Shown here: positions 1 through 7,098 of the stretch, piece by piece
Numbering within the stretch: position 1 is the first letter of the stretch
Layout of the letters: every line of letters starts with the position of its first letter
Source: an uncultured Treponema sp.
Lineage (GTDB): Bacteria > Spirochaetota > Spirochaetia > Treponematales > Treponemataceae
NCBI GenBank assembly: GCA_946535985.1
Contig: CAMNDY010000010.1
Span: forward strand, 1-57,300
DNA length: 57,300 bases
Reading direction: 5' to 3'
Program-made: the position numbers and the translations under genes
Notes under the pieces: generated by a model
What the model was told of the DNA's origin: nothing
What the model saw: only the letters and a program-made list of their open reading frames with translations
Databases searched by the model: none

Positions 1-75
1 TACAAAAATACAAAGAAGGGTGTTTATATATAGAAAGTGAATAATAAAATATGAGCAAAAAAAGGATACATCTAT

Positions 76-102
76 AAAAAACGGCGCGAGGGAGGGGGCG
101 GG
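76..102 (+). repeat. Possible orphan 5' arm of the structured element family
   Basis: The run AAAAAACGGC (76-85) is followed by GCGA and a G-rich tract. This closely matches the 5' arm plus internal-loop strand of the structured elements described below (AAAAAACTGGC + GGA in copy 1, ACTGGC + GCGA in copy 2). No matching 3' arm lies between it and copy 1, although it could pair with the 3' arm of copy 1 (261-271) with one bulged A. Bases 1-75 hold no gene or structure I can support; they are AT-rich leader sequence. Confidence 0.3.
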
Positions 103-122
103 ATATAAATATGAAAATATTT

Positions 123-271
123 AAAAAACTGGCGGAAGCAGAGTGGGGGGTGGCAAAAACACTCTGAAGTGCGGCCGCAAGGCGGCCATGTATATAATTA
201 CAAGGCACTTCAGCGTGTAGGCGGCTAGCCGCCGGTTTTGACACACACACTCAGCTGGGAGCCAGTTTTTT
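123..271 (+). repeat. Structured dispersed element, copy 1
   Basis: A 149-nt intergenic element upstream of the ctpA-type gene, with nested pairing. P1 is AAAAAACTGGC 123-133 with 261-271. An internal loop GGA/GGGA (134-136/257-260) follows. P2 is AGC/GCT (137-139/254-256) and GAGTG/CACTC (141-145/248-252). P3 is CAAAA/TTTTG (154-158/236-240). P4 is CTGAAGTGC/GCACTTCAG (164-172/205-213), enclosing hairpin P4a (173-178/182-187) and the invariant core TATATAATTACAAG (191-204). P5 is GGCGG/CCGCC (220-224/229-233). The 3' end can also form CTGG-gag-CCAG plus a T run, like a terminator. The same architecture recurs at 35610-35757 and 50231-50378. Whether it acts as RNA or DNA is unknown. Confidence 0.8.
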
Positions 272-342
272 CTAATGTACACATTTTATTTCGCGCCGTT
301 TTTTTTTCATATGTAGGTCTTTCTTTAGCGCGGTATTTTTGT

Positions 343-355
343 TATAGTATATGTA
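343..355 (+). promoter_or_regulatory. -10 box and leaderless start of the ctpA-type gene
   Basis: TATAGT at 343-348 lies six bases before the ATG at 355, so the predicted +1 is the A of the start codon. There is no Shine-Dalgarno sequence upstream. The -35 region is T-rich and poorly defined. An in-frame TTG at 238 would extend the protein by 39 residues but overlaps structured element copy 1 and gives no signal peptide at the N-terminus, so 355 is preferred. Confidence 0.55.
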
Positions 356-1836
356 TGAAAAAGAATATTCGTAAGATTTTTTATATTAGTGTTATAACAG
401 TTTCTATTCTTTGCAGTTCTTCTTGTTTTGCTCAGACTTCTAAGGAGTCTAAGGCTACTTCCTTCCAGTACATGAAAAAGCTTAATCAGGTTTTTGATTA
501 TGTACAGCAGAATTATGTCGACGAGCTTGATCCTAAAATCCTTTATGAAGGAGCAATAAAGGGAATGCTCGATGCAATTGGGGATCCTTATACGCTTTAT
601 CTTGATCCTGATTACATGCGAGATCTTAACGATACAACTACCGGAAACTTTGGTGGTGTTGGACTTTCTATTTCAAAGCCAATCGAATCTACACCTCAAA
701 AGCCTGCTTATGTAGAAGTTTCTTCTCCTATAGATGACACTCCAGGAGCAAGAGCCGGTATTCACGCAGGAGATTATATTATTGCAATTGATGGTCTTCC
801 TACTCCAGAAATGACTATGAACGAGGTTTTGAGTCATCTTCGTGGACAGATTGGAACTCCTGTTACCGTAACAATTCTGCGCGGTACAAATATGCGTTTT
901 GATGTAAAGCTTGTGCGTGCGCTTATTGAAGTTCCTACTGCAAAGTACGGAATGATTGAAGGTACAAAAATCGGATATTGTAAGCTTATAGAATTTACTC
1001 CCGAAACTCCAAAGCGCCTTCAGGATGCAATGGACCTTTTCCAGAAAAACGGCTACACAAGTATGATTATTGACCTTCGAGATAATCCTGGTGGACTCAT
1101 TACCAGTGTTGTTGATGTTGCAGATAAGTTTATTGATAATGGACTCATAGTTTCTACAAAGAGTCGTCTTGCTTTTGAAAATCAGGAGTTTACTGCAAGC
1201 CCTGAAAAAACTACTGCTAAAAAGAATCTTCCTATTGTTGTGCTTATAAATCAGGGATCTGCCAGTGCTTCAGAAATCCTTTCGGGTGCTCTCAAAGATT
1301 ATCACATGGCATATCTGGTTGGTCAGAAAACTTACGGAAAGGGCTCTGTCCAGCAGGTAATCCCTCTAAGCGATATTGACGGAATGAAGCTTACAATGGC
1401 CCGCTACTATACTCCTAGCGATGTAAATATTGATAAGATTGGAATTCCGCCTGATTACGAAATTAAAAATATTGAAACAATGACTCCGGAGCAGGAGGAG
1501 GCTTATACAAAGTTAGTTGCTTCTAACATCATCACAGAAACTGTAGAAAAAACTCCTAACATGAGCGAAAACGATATTGCTCTTGCAGCAAATGTAATTG
1601 CTAAAACCTATGATGTTGATGAAAGATTGCTTCGTCGTCTTATAAGAATCCAGGTTCAGAGAACTCAGGTTACTCCTTTGTATGATCTGGATTATGATTT
1701 ACAGCTTGCAAAGGCAATTGAAATTATTCAAAGTGATAATTACAGCGACCTTATGCGAAAAACTAAAACCTTAAAGGAGCTTCAGGACGAGGCACTTCTT
1801 GCTCAGGAAACAGCAAAGGAAGAATCTGTACAATAG
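355..1836 (+). CDS. ctpA: S41-family C-terminal processing protease (CtpA type)
   Basis: A 493-aa exported serine protease that would trim C-termini of envelope proteins. The N-terminus is a signal peptide (KKNIRKIF, a hydrophobic run, then SSSCFAQ); the Cys could be a relaxed lipobox or the cleavage could follow Ala. An S41 N-terminal helical part is followed by a PDZ domain (GGVGLSI ... AGIHAGDYIIAIDG) and the protease core with DLRDNPGG. The catalytic serine region is GSASASEIL and the catalytic lysine is in GQKTYGKGSVQQ. After the core comes a C-terminal extension of about 100 residues rich in Asp/Glu. The Ser/Lys dyad is intact. It heads a tight plus-strand run; rsmE starts three bases after its stop. 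The family call is secure, the exact substrate unknown. Confidence 0.92.
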   Translation: MKKNIRKIFYISVITVSILCSSSCFAQTSKESKATSFQYMKKLNQVFDYVQQNYVDELDPKILYEGAIKGMLDAIGDPYTLYLDPDYMRDLNDTTTGNFGGVGLSISKPIESTPQKPAYVEVSSPIDDTPGARAGIHAGDYIIAIDGLPTPEMTMNEVLSHLRGQIGTPVTVTILRGTNMRFDVKLVRALIEVPTAKYGMIEGTKIGYCKLIEFTPETPKRLQDAMDLFQKNGYTSMIIDLRDNPGGLITSVVDVADKFIDNGLIVSTKSRLAFENQEFTASPEKTTAKKNLPIVVLINQGSASASEILSGALKDYHMAYLVGQKTYGKGSVQQVIPLSDIDGMKLTMARYYTPSDVNIDKIGIPPDYEIKNIETMTPEQEEAYTKLVASNIITETVEKTPNMSENDIALAANVIAKTYDVDERLLRRLIRIQVQRTQVTPLYDLDYDLQLAKAIEIIQSDNYSDLMRKTKTLKELQDEALLAQETAKEESVQ

Positions 1837-1839
1837 CCG

Positions 1840-2682
1840 ATGAGACAGCTGATTATAGAAAAAAATCAGGATAAAAAGGGTCTCGTTATAATAGATGGCA
1901 AAGACTTTCACTATCTGCGTCAGGTTTTGCGTGTAAAAGCCGGTGATATGGTAAAGCTTCGTCTTGCCGATGGTCAGCTTCATAATTCTACTGTTGCAAA
2001 AATTGATGACAGTGCTAAAAAAATCACGCTTCAGATTTGCGCCACCCTTCGACAGACTCAGAGCCCACAGGGGGAACAAAATGATGCGGCCCTTGAGCCT
2101 GTCGAAGGGCCATTCATAGAATACACTCTCTTCCAATTCATTCCAAAACCTCAAAAGCTGGAACTCATTGTTCGCCAGGCAACTGAATGTGGAGTAAAAA
2201 ATATTGTTCCGGTAATAAGTGAATATGCAGAAAAGGGGGGCATTGCAGCCCTTGCAGGTGGAAAAAAGGAAAGACTTGAACGAATTGTAAGGGAGGCACG
2301 TCAACAAAGTGGTTCTCCGATTGATACAAAAATTTTTGAACCTGTGACTCTTGAGCAGGCGATAGATTTGTGGAATAAAATTAAAGAAGAAAGCGGTGAT
2401 GACGCTTGTGCAGGCTTTGTACTTTCTGAAAGAAATGTCGATGAAGAAAGTCCCTTCGACTCCTTCGACCCCTTCGACAAGCTCAGGGACCGTAATGAAT
2501 GTACACAAAAATCTGTCTGCATTGTTTGTGGTAATGAAGGCGGAATAAGTCCTGATGAGCTTGAGCTTTTAACAAAAAAAGCACTCTTATACCCTGTACA
2601 TTTTTCCGTTAATATACTTAGATGCGAAACAGCGGCTCTTTATGGAATAGCGGCTGTTCAAACAGCAATAAGTGGTTTTTAG
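1840..2682 (+). CDS. rsmE: 16S rRNA (uracil1498-N3)-methyltransferase RsmE
   Basis: SPOUT-class methyltransferase that methylates N3 of U1498 in 16S rRNA with SAM. An N-terminal PUA-like part includes GKDFHYLRQVLRVKAGD. The C-terminal trefoil knot carries VCGNEGGISPDELELL and NILRCETAALYGIAAVQTA, close to the family's GPEGG...E and ILR.ETA motifs. At 280 aa it is about 35 residues longer than usual. The excess maps to two in-frame insertions of a dispersed palindromic repeat (2045-2111 and 2452-2495), which encode QSPQGEQNDAALEPVEG and FDSFDPFDKLRDR. Both sit between secondary-structure blocks and leave the SAM knot intact, so the enzyme is probably functional. Starts three bases after the protease stop. 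Confidence 0.9.
   Translation: MRQLIIEKNQDKKGLVIIDGKDFHYLRQVLRVKAGDMVKLRLADGQLHNSTVAKIDDSAKKITLQICATLRQTQSPQGEQNDAALEPVEGPFIEYTLFQFIPKPQKLELIVRQATECGVKNIVPVISEYAEKGGIAALAGGKKERLERIVREARQQSGSPIDTKIFEPVTLEQAIDLWNKIKEESGDDACAGFVLSERNVDEESPFDSFDPFDKLRDRNECTQKSVCIVCGNEGGISPDELELLTKKALLYPVHFSVNILRCETAALYGIAAVQTAISGF
2045..2111. repeat. Palindromic CCTTCGAC-type repeat pair inside rsmE
   Basis: Two inverted copies of the repeat: CCCTTCGACAGACTCAGAGC from 2045 and, on the opposite strand, GGCCCTTGAGCCTGTCGAAG from 2088. The arms can form a hairpin. The insertion keeps the reading frame of rsmE. Confidence 0.75.
2452..2495. repeat. CCTTCGAC-type repeat inside rsmE (second)
   Basis: Three staggered CCTTCGAC units (CCCTTCGACTCCTTCGACC, then CCTTCGACAAGCTCAGGGAC). 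They encode the low-complexity peptide SPFDSFDPFDKLRDR without breaking the frame. Same family as at 2045, 9078, 10580, 24917 and 53537. Confidence 0.7.
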
Positions 2683-2691
2683 GTGGGTAAT

Positions 2692-3429
2692 ATGTCTATA
2701 GAAAGAATCAATTTATTAGGGGTTCCGGTTGATGTTTGCGGACCAGAAAATCTTGAGTCCGCAGTTCTTGAGCTTTTGGCAAAGCCCGGAACAAAACAGA
2801 TAATCTTCCTTTCAATCTGGGATTTACTTAAAGCCAGACGCAAGAATGATTTTTCGGAATGTGTTCAAAATGCCGACCTTGTTCTGCCAATTTCAAAGAG
2901 TATTTTAAAAGGCGCCCGCTTCTTAAAAAAGCCGGTTCCTGTGCGATATAATCCTTTTAATGCTGTAATTCAGATTCTTGGAATTCTTGATTCTCATTAT
3001 AAATCCCTTTATCTTCTGGGCTCTCACAAAAAGACTCTTATGAAAGCCGAGAAAAATGTTCATGACACCTTCCCTGGTCTTAAAATTGTAGGCCGTTATG
3101 TAGGTTATTATTCAAAGCAGGATGAAGATGATATTGTTCAGGCAATTTTCAAATCTCAGCCATCGCTTGTTCTTGTGAGCGAAGGAATTAAAGATAAAAA
3201 CTGCTGGGCCTACAAAAGACGAAACCGCTTTTCTTCAAGCATCTTCCTTTATTATAAAGACTGCTTTGGAATTTTCTCAGAACGCATCAGACGTGTTAAA
3301 GAAAAAACTTTTGATAAGGGGCACGAGGTTTTTGTTGAAGTTCTTCACAATCCTTTTAAAATCTTCCTTATCTTTCCATATTTCTGGTATAAGACTGTGC
3401 TCTTGTGGTATAAGCTGTTCAGAAAATAA
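2692..3429 (+). CDS. WecG/TagA/CpsF-like glycosyltransferase (GT26), possibly degenerate
   Basis: A 245-aa protein with the GT26 outline: VPVDVCGPENLESAVLELL near the N-terminus, NADLVLPISKSILKGARFL, SLYLLGSHKKTLMKAEKNVHDTFPGLKIVGRYVGYY, and a central SLVLVSEGIKDKNCWAYKRR. GT26 enzymes add ManNAc-type sugars to lipid-linked precursors at the inner membrane face. The usual G.PkQE.W element near residue 165 is replaced by SEGIKDKNCWAY, so catalysis is uncertain. The C-terminus is basic and aromatic (FPYFWYKTVLLWYKLFRK), a likely membrane-binding helix. ATG 2692 is preferred over GTG 2683 because AGGTGG lies just upstream. Cotranscribed with rsmE. Confidence 0.7.
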   Translation: MSIERINLLGVPVDVCGPENLESAVLELLAKPGTKQIIFLSIWDLLKARRKNDFSECVQNADLVLPISKSILKGARFLKKPVPVRYNPFNAVIQILGILDSHYKSLYLLGSHKKTLMKAEKNVHDTFPGLKIVGRYVGYYSKQDEDDIVQAIFKSQPSLVLVSEGIKDKNCWAYKRRNRFSSSIFLYYKDCFGIFSERIRRVKEKTFDKGHEVFVEVLHNPFKIFLIFPYFWYKTVLLWYKLFRK

Positions 3430-3453
3430 AAGTTATACCCGGAGTTTTATGCT

Positions 3454-4197
3454 ATGAAGCTTGATAATATTGTAATCGTTTTAGATCATCCCGACGAAAG
3501 CCGGAACATTGGTGCAGCCTGTCGTGCTATGGCAAATAATGATATTAGTGAATTACGCATTGTTGGCAATAAAAATGATTATGATATTGAGCACATCCAT
3601 GTTCTTGCAATTCATGCAGGAGCGATTTTTGATAAGGCAAAATTTTATGATTCTATAAAAGAAGCCACTGCCGATTGTACAGTCTGCGCCGGTACAACAA
3701 GAAGGAGTGGCAAAAAACGAGGAAAGCTTTTGTTGCCCGAAGAGTTTGCCGACCAGATGAGTCGTGTTACTGAAGAAGGCGCCAAAATTGCAGTCGTCTT
3801 TGGTAATGAACGGACAGGCCTTACAGATGATCAGCTGGAGCAGTGCACAGCAGGAATTACAATTCCATCAAGTAATAATTTTGGTTCGCTCAATCTTAGT
3901 CATGCAGTGCAGATTATATGCTATCATCTTTTTAGAAAAAAGCTTTCGGAACGGGAGGGTGGTTATAAGGGTGTAACTCCTGTTTCGCTTGAGAGAATTG
4001 ACCAGACCGTTCAAAGAGTCACTGATGATATGCAGGAAATTGGATTTTTTAAAATGCCTGGCCGCGAGGATATGGAAAATTTCTGGCGTTCAATTTTATC
4101 GCGTTCTGCAGTTACCGAAAGCGAAGCTCAGTATCTTGAAAAGATTTTTTCAAAAATTGCGGGGCTTTCAAAAAAGAAAAAAAATGTGTTAGAATAG
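3454..4197 (+). CDS. SpoU/TrmH-family RNA 2'-O-methyltransferase (TrmJ-like)
   Basis: A 247-aa SPOUT methyltransferase. Motif 1 is IVLDHPDESRNIGAACRAMANN, motif 2 is VVFGNERTGLTDDQLEQC, and motif 3 is ITIPSSNNFGSLNLSHAVQIICYHLF. The long C-terminal helical extension with the NIGAACRAM start fits TrmJ (tRNA Cm32/Um32) better than RlmB or TrmL, but the target cannot be fixed from sequence. GGAG lies 11 bases before ATG 3454. Second RNA methylase in this run after rsmE. Confidence 0.82.
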   Translation: MKLDNIVIVLDHPDESRNIGAACRAMANNDISELRIVGNKNDYDIEHIHVLAIHAGAIFDKAKFYDSIKEATADCTVCAGTTRRSGKKRGKLLLPEEFADQMSRVTEEGAKIAVVFGNERTGLTDDQLEQCTAGITIPSSNNFGSLNLSHAVQIICYHLFRKKLSEREGGYKGVTPVSLERIDQTVQRVTDDMQEIGFFKMPGREDMENFWRSILSRSAVTESEAQYLEKIFSKIAGLSKKKKNVLE

Positions 4198-4215
4198 AAA
4201 AACGTTGAGGTCTGA

Positions 4216-5253
4216 ATGAAATTCTACGGAGAACTTTTAGTTATCATTATTTTGCTTGTTGCTAACGCGCGCATTCTTTTTATTAAAAACGCTAAAAAAG
4301 ATTCTCTTGTTATGCTCAGTCCTCTTGGATTCTTTCTTGCAATAATTCAGATTTTAAACTGGGGACTTGATCTTGTAACTTTGCTTACACTGGTTTTAAG
4401 TATCCTTGTTTTGCTTTCAAACTTTCACGCACTTTTCAGATATTCAGAGCGGCTCTACATTGACCACTACAGTATTCTTATGAAGTTCTGGTCTGTTCTT
4501 ACAATTCTTTTGTCGCTGCTTCTTCTTGCCGGAACAATTTATTTTAAACCGGTTGAATACGACAGTAAAAAACTTGGCATCTCAGAAAATATAATTCGTT
4601 ACGAAGGAAGCTTTCGTTCTGGTTTTGAAGAAGCTTCGAATATAAAAGCGGCAAATCTTTTTCTTTCTGAGTTCAAGCCTGCTGGAAATCAAAATCGTTT
4701 AGAAAAACAGGTGATTCTTTTTATTCCAGACAAGCGGGGGGACACTTATTATTACAAGCCATATCTTCAGCATCTGGCACGAGAAGGTTTTATAGTTCTT
4801 TCGGCTGATTTCTTCTGCAGCGATTGCAGGTGGCTCCACTCAATAGGAGACCTTAAGATTGTACGCAGAACTGCAATGGTTATCGATTATCTTCTTAAAC
4901 CACAGCGTTTTATGATGCAGAAGGAATTTTATACTTACAATATCCTGCAGGAATTGGCGGCAATGAATAAGCTTATTGCACAGCGCTACGGTGAAGATAC
5001 AAAGATTTTTATAGTAACAGATCAGATGGCAACTGTGGCGGCTCAGGATTTTATGTCAAAAAATCAGGAACGTATAATTGATATTTATGATCTTGCAAGT
5101 ATCCCGGAATATAAAACTTCGGGCTTTGGTGTAATTGCACAGACAGACGGCATTCTTGCAATGATGATGAAGGTTCCCCGCGATAAAGATGGATTCTACA
5201 CAAAATACATGGTCATGCAGACAAAAAAAGCAATCTTTAATTCAAAGAAGTAG
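4216..5253 (+). CDS. Membrane protein with alpha/beta-hydrolase-like C-terminal part
   Basis: A 345-aa protein I do not recognise. The first 110 residues hold four hydrophobic helices (about 5-22, 31-50, 53-72, 92-112). A soluble domain follows with an alpha/beta-hydrolase flavour: KQVILFIPDKRGDTYYYKPYLQHLAREGFIVLSADFFCSDCRW, then a helix and KIFIVTDQMATVAAQDFM. At the expected nucleophile elbow there is TDQMAT, not GxSxG, so a hydrolase function is doubtful. GAGG lies upstream of ATG 4216. It sits 18 bases after the methylase and 21 before the NIF3 gene, so it is probably in the same operon. Confidence 0.6.
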   Translation: MKFYGELLVIIILLVANARILFIKNAKKDSLVMLSPLGFFLAIIQILNWGLDLVTLLTLVLSILVLLSNFHALFRYSERLYIDHYSILMKFWSVLTILLSLLLLAGTIYFKPVEYDSKKLGISENIIRYEGSFRSGFEEASNIKAANLFLSEFKPAGNQNRLEKQVILFIPDKRGDTYYYKPYLQHLAREGFIVLSADFFCSDCRWLHSIGDLKIVRRTAMVIDYLLKPQRFMMQKEFYTYNILQELAAMNKLIAQRYGEDTKIFIVTDQMATVAAQDFMSKNQERIIDIYDLASIPEYKTSGFGVIAQTDGILAMMMKVPRDKDGFYTKYMVMQTKKAIFNSKK

Positions 5254-5274
5254 AAATAAAAAAGAGGAGGCCTT

Positions 5275-6042
5275 ATGACTCTGATTGAATTTGATAATTA
5301 CATAAACTCATTTCTTCGCAAGGAAGATTTTGAAAAAGATATTTCGCTCAACGGAATTCAGATTCAAAACAGCCAGCCTTCTTCTAAACAGCTTAAAAAA
5401 ATTGCTTTTGCTGTAGATGCATGTGAGGCAAGTGCTAAAACCGCAGTGGCTGCAGGCGCCGATGTGCTTTTTGTTCATCACGGTTTGTTCTGGGGACATT
5501 GCCAGACAGTAACAGGCAGCCATTATAAAAGGCTTGCAGCTTTTATAAAAAACGATCTTGCTCTTTGCGCATATCATATTCCGCTTGATGCAAATAATCC
5601 TTATGGAAATAACTATGGTCTTGCCGAACGCCTTGGTCTTGTAAATTGCGAACAATTCGGCTCCTGGCGTGGAATGATTCTAGGAGTAAAAGGCCAGCTT
5701 CCTGTAGAATGCACAATTGATGACCTTGTAAAAAAACTCATGCGCCCGGGCAAAGAAGCTCGTGCCATCCTTAATTTTGGAAAATCAAAAATCAAAACCG
5801 TAGGAATCATAAGCGGAGGAGCCAGCGAAGATGTAGCCGATGCTGTAGAAGAAGGTCTTGACTGCTACATAACCGGCGAGTTTGCCCACGAAGACTACCA
5901 CTTTGCCCAGGAAATGGGTATCAACGTCATTGCCGGTGGACATTATGAAACAGAAACCGTTGGTGTTTCGCTTGTCATGGAAAAAGTAAAGGCAGAAACC
6001 GGGCTGGAGTGTGTGTTTATAGATGAACCGACAGGCTTATGA
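5275..6042 (+). CDS. NIF3/DUF34-family dinuclear metal-centre protein
   Basis: A 255-aa cytosolic protein of the NIF3-like 1 family, a toroidal hexamer with a two-metal site. Metal-binding signatures are DVLFVHHGLFWG near residue 65 and the C-terminal GHYETETVGV. The SGGASEDVADAVEEGLDCYITGEFAHEDYHFAQEMGINVIAGGHYETE block is typical. Often annotated GTP cyclohydrolase I type 2, but that activity is not established across the family. AGAGGAGG lies ideally before ATG 5275. Last gene of the first run; lspA has its own promoter downstream. Confidence 0.88.
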   Translation: MTLIEFDNYINSFLRKEDFEKDISLNGIQIQNSQPSSKQLKKIAFAVDACEASAKTAVAAGADVLFVHHGLFWGHCQTVTGSHYKRLAAFIKNDLALCAYHIPLDANNPYGNNYGLAERLGLVNCEQFGSWRGMILGVKGQLPVECTIDDLVKKLMRPGKEARAILNFGKSKIKTVGIISGGASEDVADAVEEGLDCYITGEFAHEDYHFAQEMGINVIAGGHYETETVGVSLVMEKVKAETGLECVFIDEPTGL

Positions 6043-6056
6043 TCCAATAAGTAACA

Positions 6057-6093
6057 ATGACATTCTTTTCAAATTCTGTTATACTTTAATTTA
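6057..6093 (+). promoter_or_regulatory. Promoter giving a leaderless lspA transcript
   Basis: -35 ATGACA (6057-6062), a 17-bp spacer, -10 TATACT (6080-6085), then seven bases to ATG 6093. No Shine-Dalgarno sequence exists in the gap, so translation would begin at or within a base of the predicted +1. Confidence 0.65.
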
Positions 6094-6626
6094 TGGAAAA
6101 AGATATGAAAAGTAAATTACTTCCGCTTGTGCTGACTGTGGTGGTAATTGTTTTGGATCAGATAACAAAGGTGCTTGTGTGCCGTTTTATTCCGGTAAAT
6201 ACTATTGGGACTCAGTTTTTGGGGGATTTTCTGCGGATAATTCATGTAAGAAATCCTGGGGTTGCGTTCAGTTTTGGGGCCCTCTGGTCTGATGCTGTAA
6301 GAAGACTTGCTTTTTCAATTATCCCCATAATTGTTCTTGGAATTGTGCTTAGTGTTTATTTTAGAAATAATGATTTTACAAAGCTTCAGCGCTGGGCAAT
6401 TTGTGGAGTTGTTGGCGGTGGTTTTGGAAATATTATAGACCGAGTTTTTCGTCCTGATGGAGTTGTAGATTTTATCGATGTAAAATTCTACGGACTTTTT
6501 GGACTTGAACGCTGGCCTACTTTTAATGTTGCAGATTCTGCTGTTGTTGTCTGCGGAATTTTGCTGGTAATTTCTTTTATTGTTTCAATTATTAAAGAAA
6601 AGAAAAATCAAAATGATGAAGAATAG
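6093..6626 (+). CDS. lspA: Lipoprotein signal peptidase II
   Basis: A 177-aa inner-membrane aspartyl protease that removes signal peptides from prolipoproteins. Four transmembrane helices are visible. Family motifs in order: VLDQITKVLV (the D-x-x-T-K motif), NPGVAFSFG, GGGFGNIIDRVFRPDGVVDFIDV and FNVADSAVVVCG. The catalytic aspartates are in NIIDR and NVADS. The many lipoboxes encoded in this window (TPR protein, TAXI receptor, alpha-2-macroglobulin, xylanase) are its likely substrates. Own leaderless promoter; followed by palindromic repeats at 6626-6673. Confidence 0.95.
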   Translation: MEKDMKSKLLPLVLTVVVIVLDQITKVLVCRFIPVNTIGTQFLGDFLRIIHVRNPGVAFSFGALWSDAVRRLAFSIIPIIVLGIVLSVYFRNNDFTKLQRWAICGVVGGGFGNIIDRVFRPDGVVDFIDVKFYGLFGLERWPTFNVADSAVVVCGILLVISFIVSIIKEKKNQNDEE

Positions 6627-6673
6627 ATTGTCGGGTCAAGCCCGACAATGACAGGGTCAAGCCCGACAATGAC
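6626..6673. repeat. TCGGGTCAAGCCCGA palindromic repeat, tandem
   Basis: Two near-identical palindromes, TTGTCGGGTCAAGCCCGACA (from 6628) and GGGTCAAGCCCGACAATGAC (6654-6673), just after lspA. Each can fold into a strong hairpin. Same family as at 7804-7868 and 54757-54874. It may act as a terminator or mRNA stabiliser between lspA and the next gene. Confidence 0.8.
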
Positions 6674-6697
6674 ACAATAATTATACGGAGGCTGTAA

Positions 6698-7096
6698 ATG
6701 AACGGCGAAATGGATGAATTAGACGAAAAAGAACGCCAAAAACGTAAGAATGATCAGATTGAATATCGCAACAGACAGAAAACTTCGAACTTATTTTTGT
6801 TTCTTGGAACAGTTTTTGAAATTGTAATTTCTATGGCCTTTGTTCTTTTGTATTTTATTATTGCAGTTGTTATAACAAGCAAGCTTCCCGAAAGTGCCCA
6901 GCAGGTTACATATAATATTCTGATGATTCTTGCTTTTCTTGGTGGCCTTGTTTCGGGATTTTTTGTATACAGATTTCTTGGCCGCCTTGTTATAAAAAAA
7001 TTAAAGCTTGAAGATAAACTTCGAGAGGATGTTTTGAATCAGTTTAAAACTCACAAAGAGTTTAAGGCCGATTACGAAAAGAAAAAGAACAGGTAG
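6698..7096 (+). CDS. Small membrane protein, unknown function
   Basis: A 132-aa protein. A very polar N-terminus (MDELDEKERQKRKNDQIEYRNRQKTSN) is followed by two transmembrane helices (about 33-58 and 69-90) and a basic C-terminal tail that looks helical (KLKLEDKLREDVLNQFKTHKEFKADYEKKK). CGGAGG precedes ATG 6698. It overlaps nothing and ends two bases before mtnN, so the two are probably cotranscribed. No family recognised. Confidence 0.65.
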   Translation: MNGEMDELDEKERQKRKNDQIEYRNRQKTSNLFLFLGTVFEIVISMAFVLLYFIIAVVITSKLPESAQQVTYNILMILAFLGGLVSGFFVYRFLGRLVIKKLKLEDKLREDVLNQFKTHKEFKADYEKKKNR

Positions 7097-7098
7097 TT

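Noticed and set aside
123..271. Integron attC site or simple terminator as the explanation for the structured elements
   Set aside because: No attC-type R/L boxes or adjacent cassette integrase were seen. Two of the four elements lie between divergent genes, where a plain terminator is not needed, and their folds are far more complex than a terminator.
238..354. N-terminal extension of the ctpA-type protease from the TTG at 238
   Set aside because: The extension overlaps element copy 1 and the -10 box, and it would bury the signal peptide internally.
1771..2508. A long minus-strand open frame opposite ctpA and rsmE
   Set aside because: It is antisense to well-supported genes, has a low-complexity Phe/Cys/Leu-rich translation and no ribosome binding site; it is a shadow of the real genes, lengthened by the palindromic repeats.
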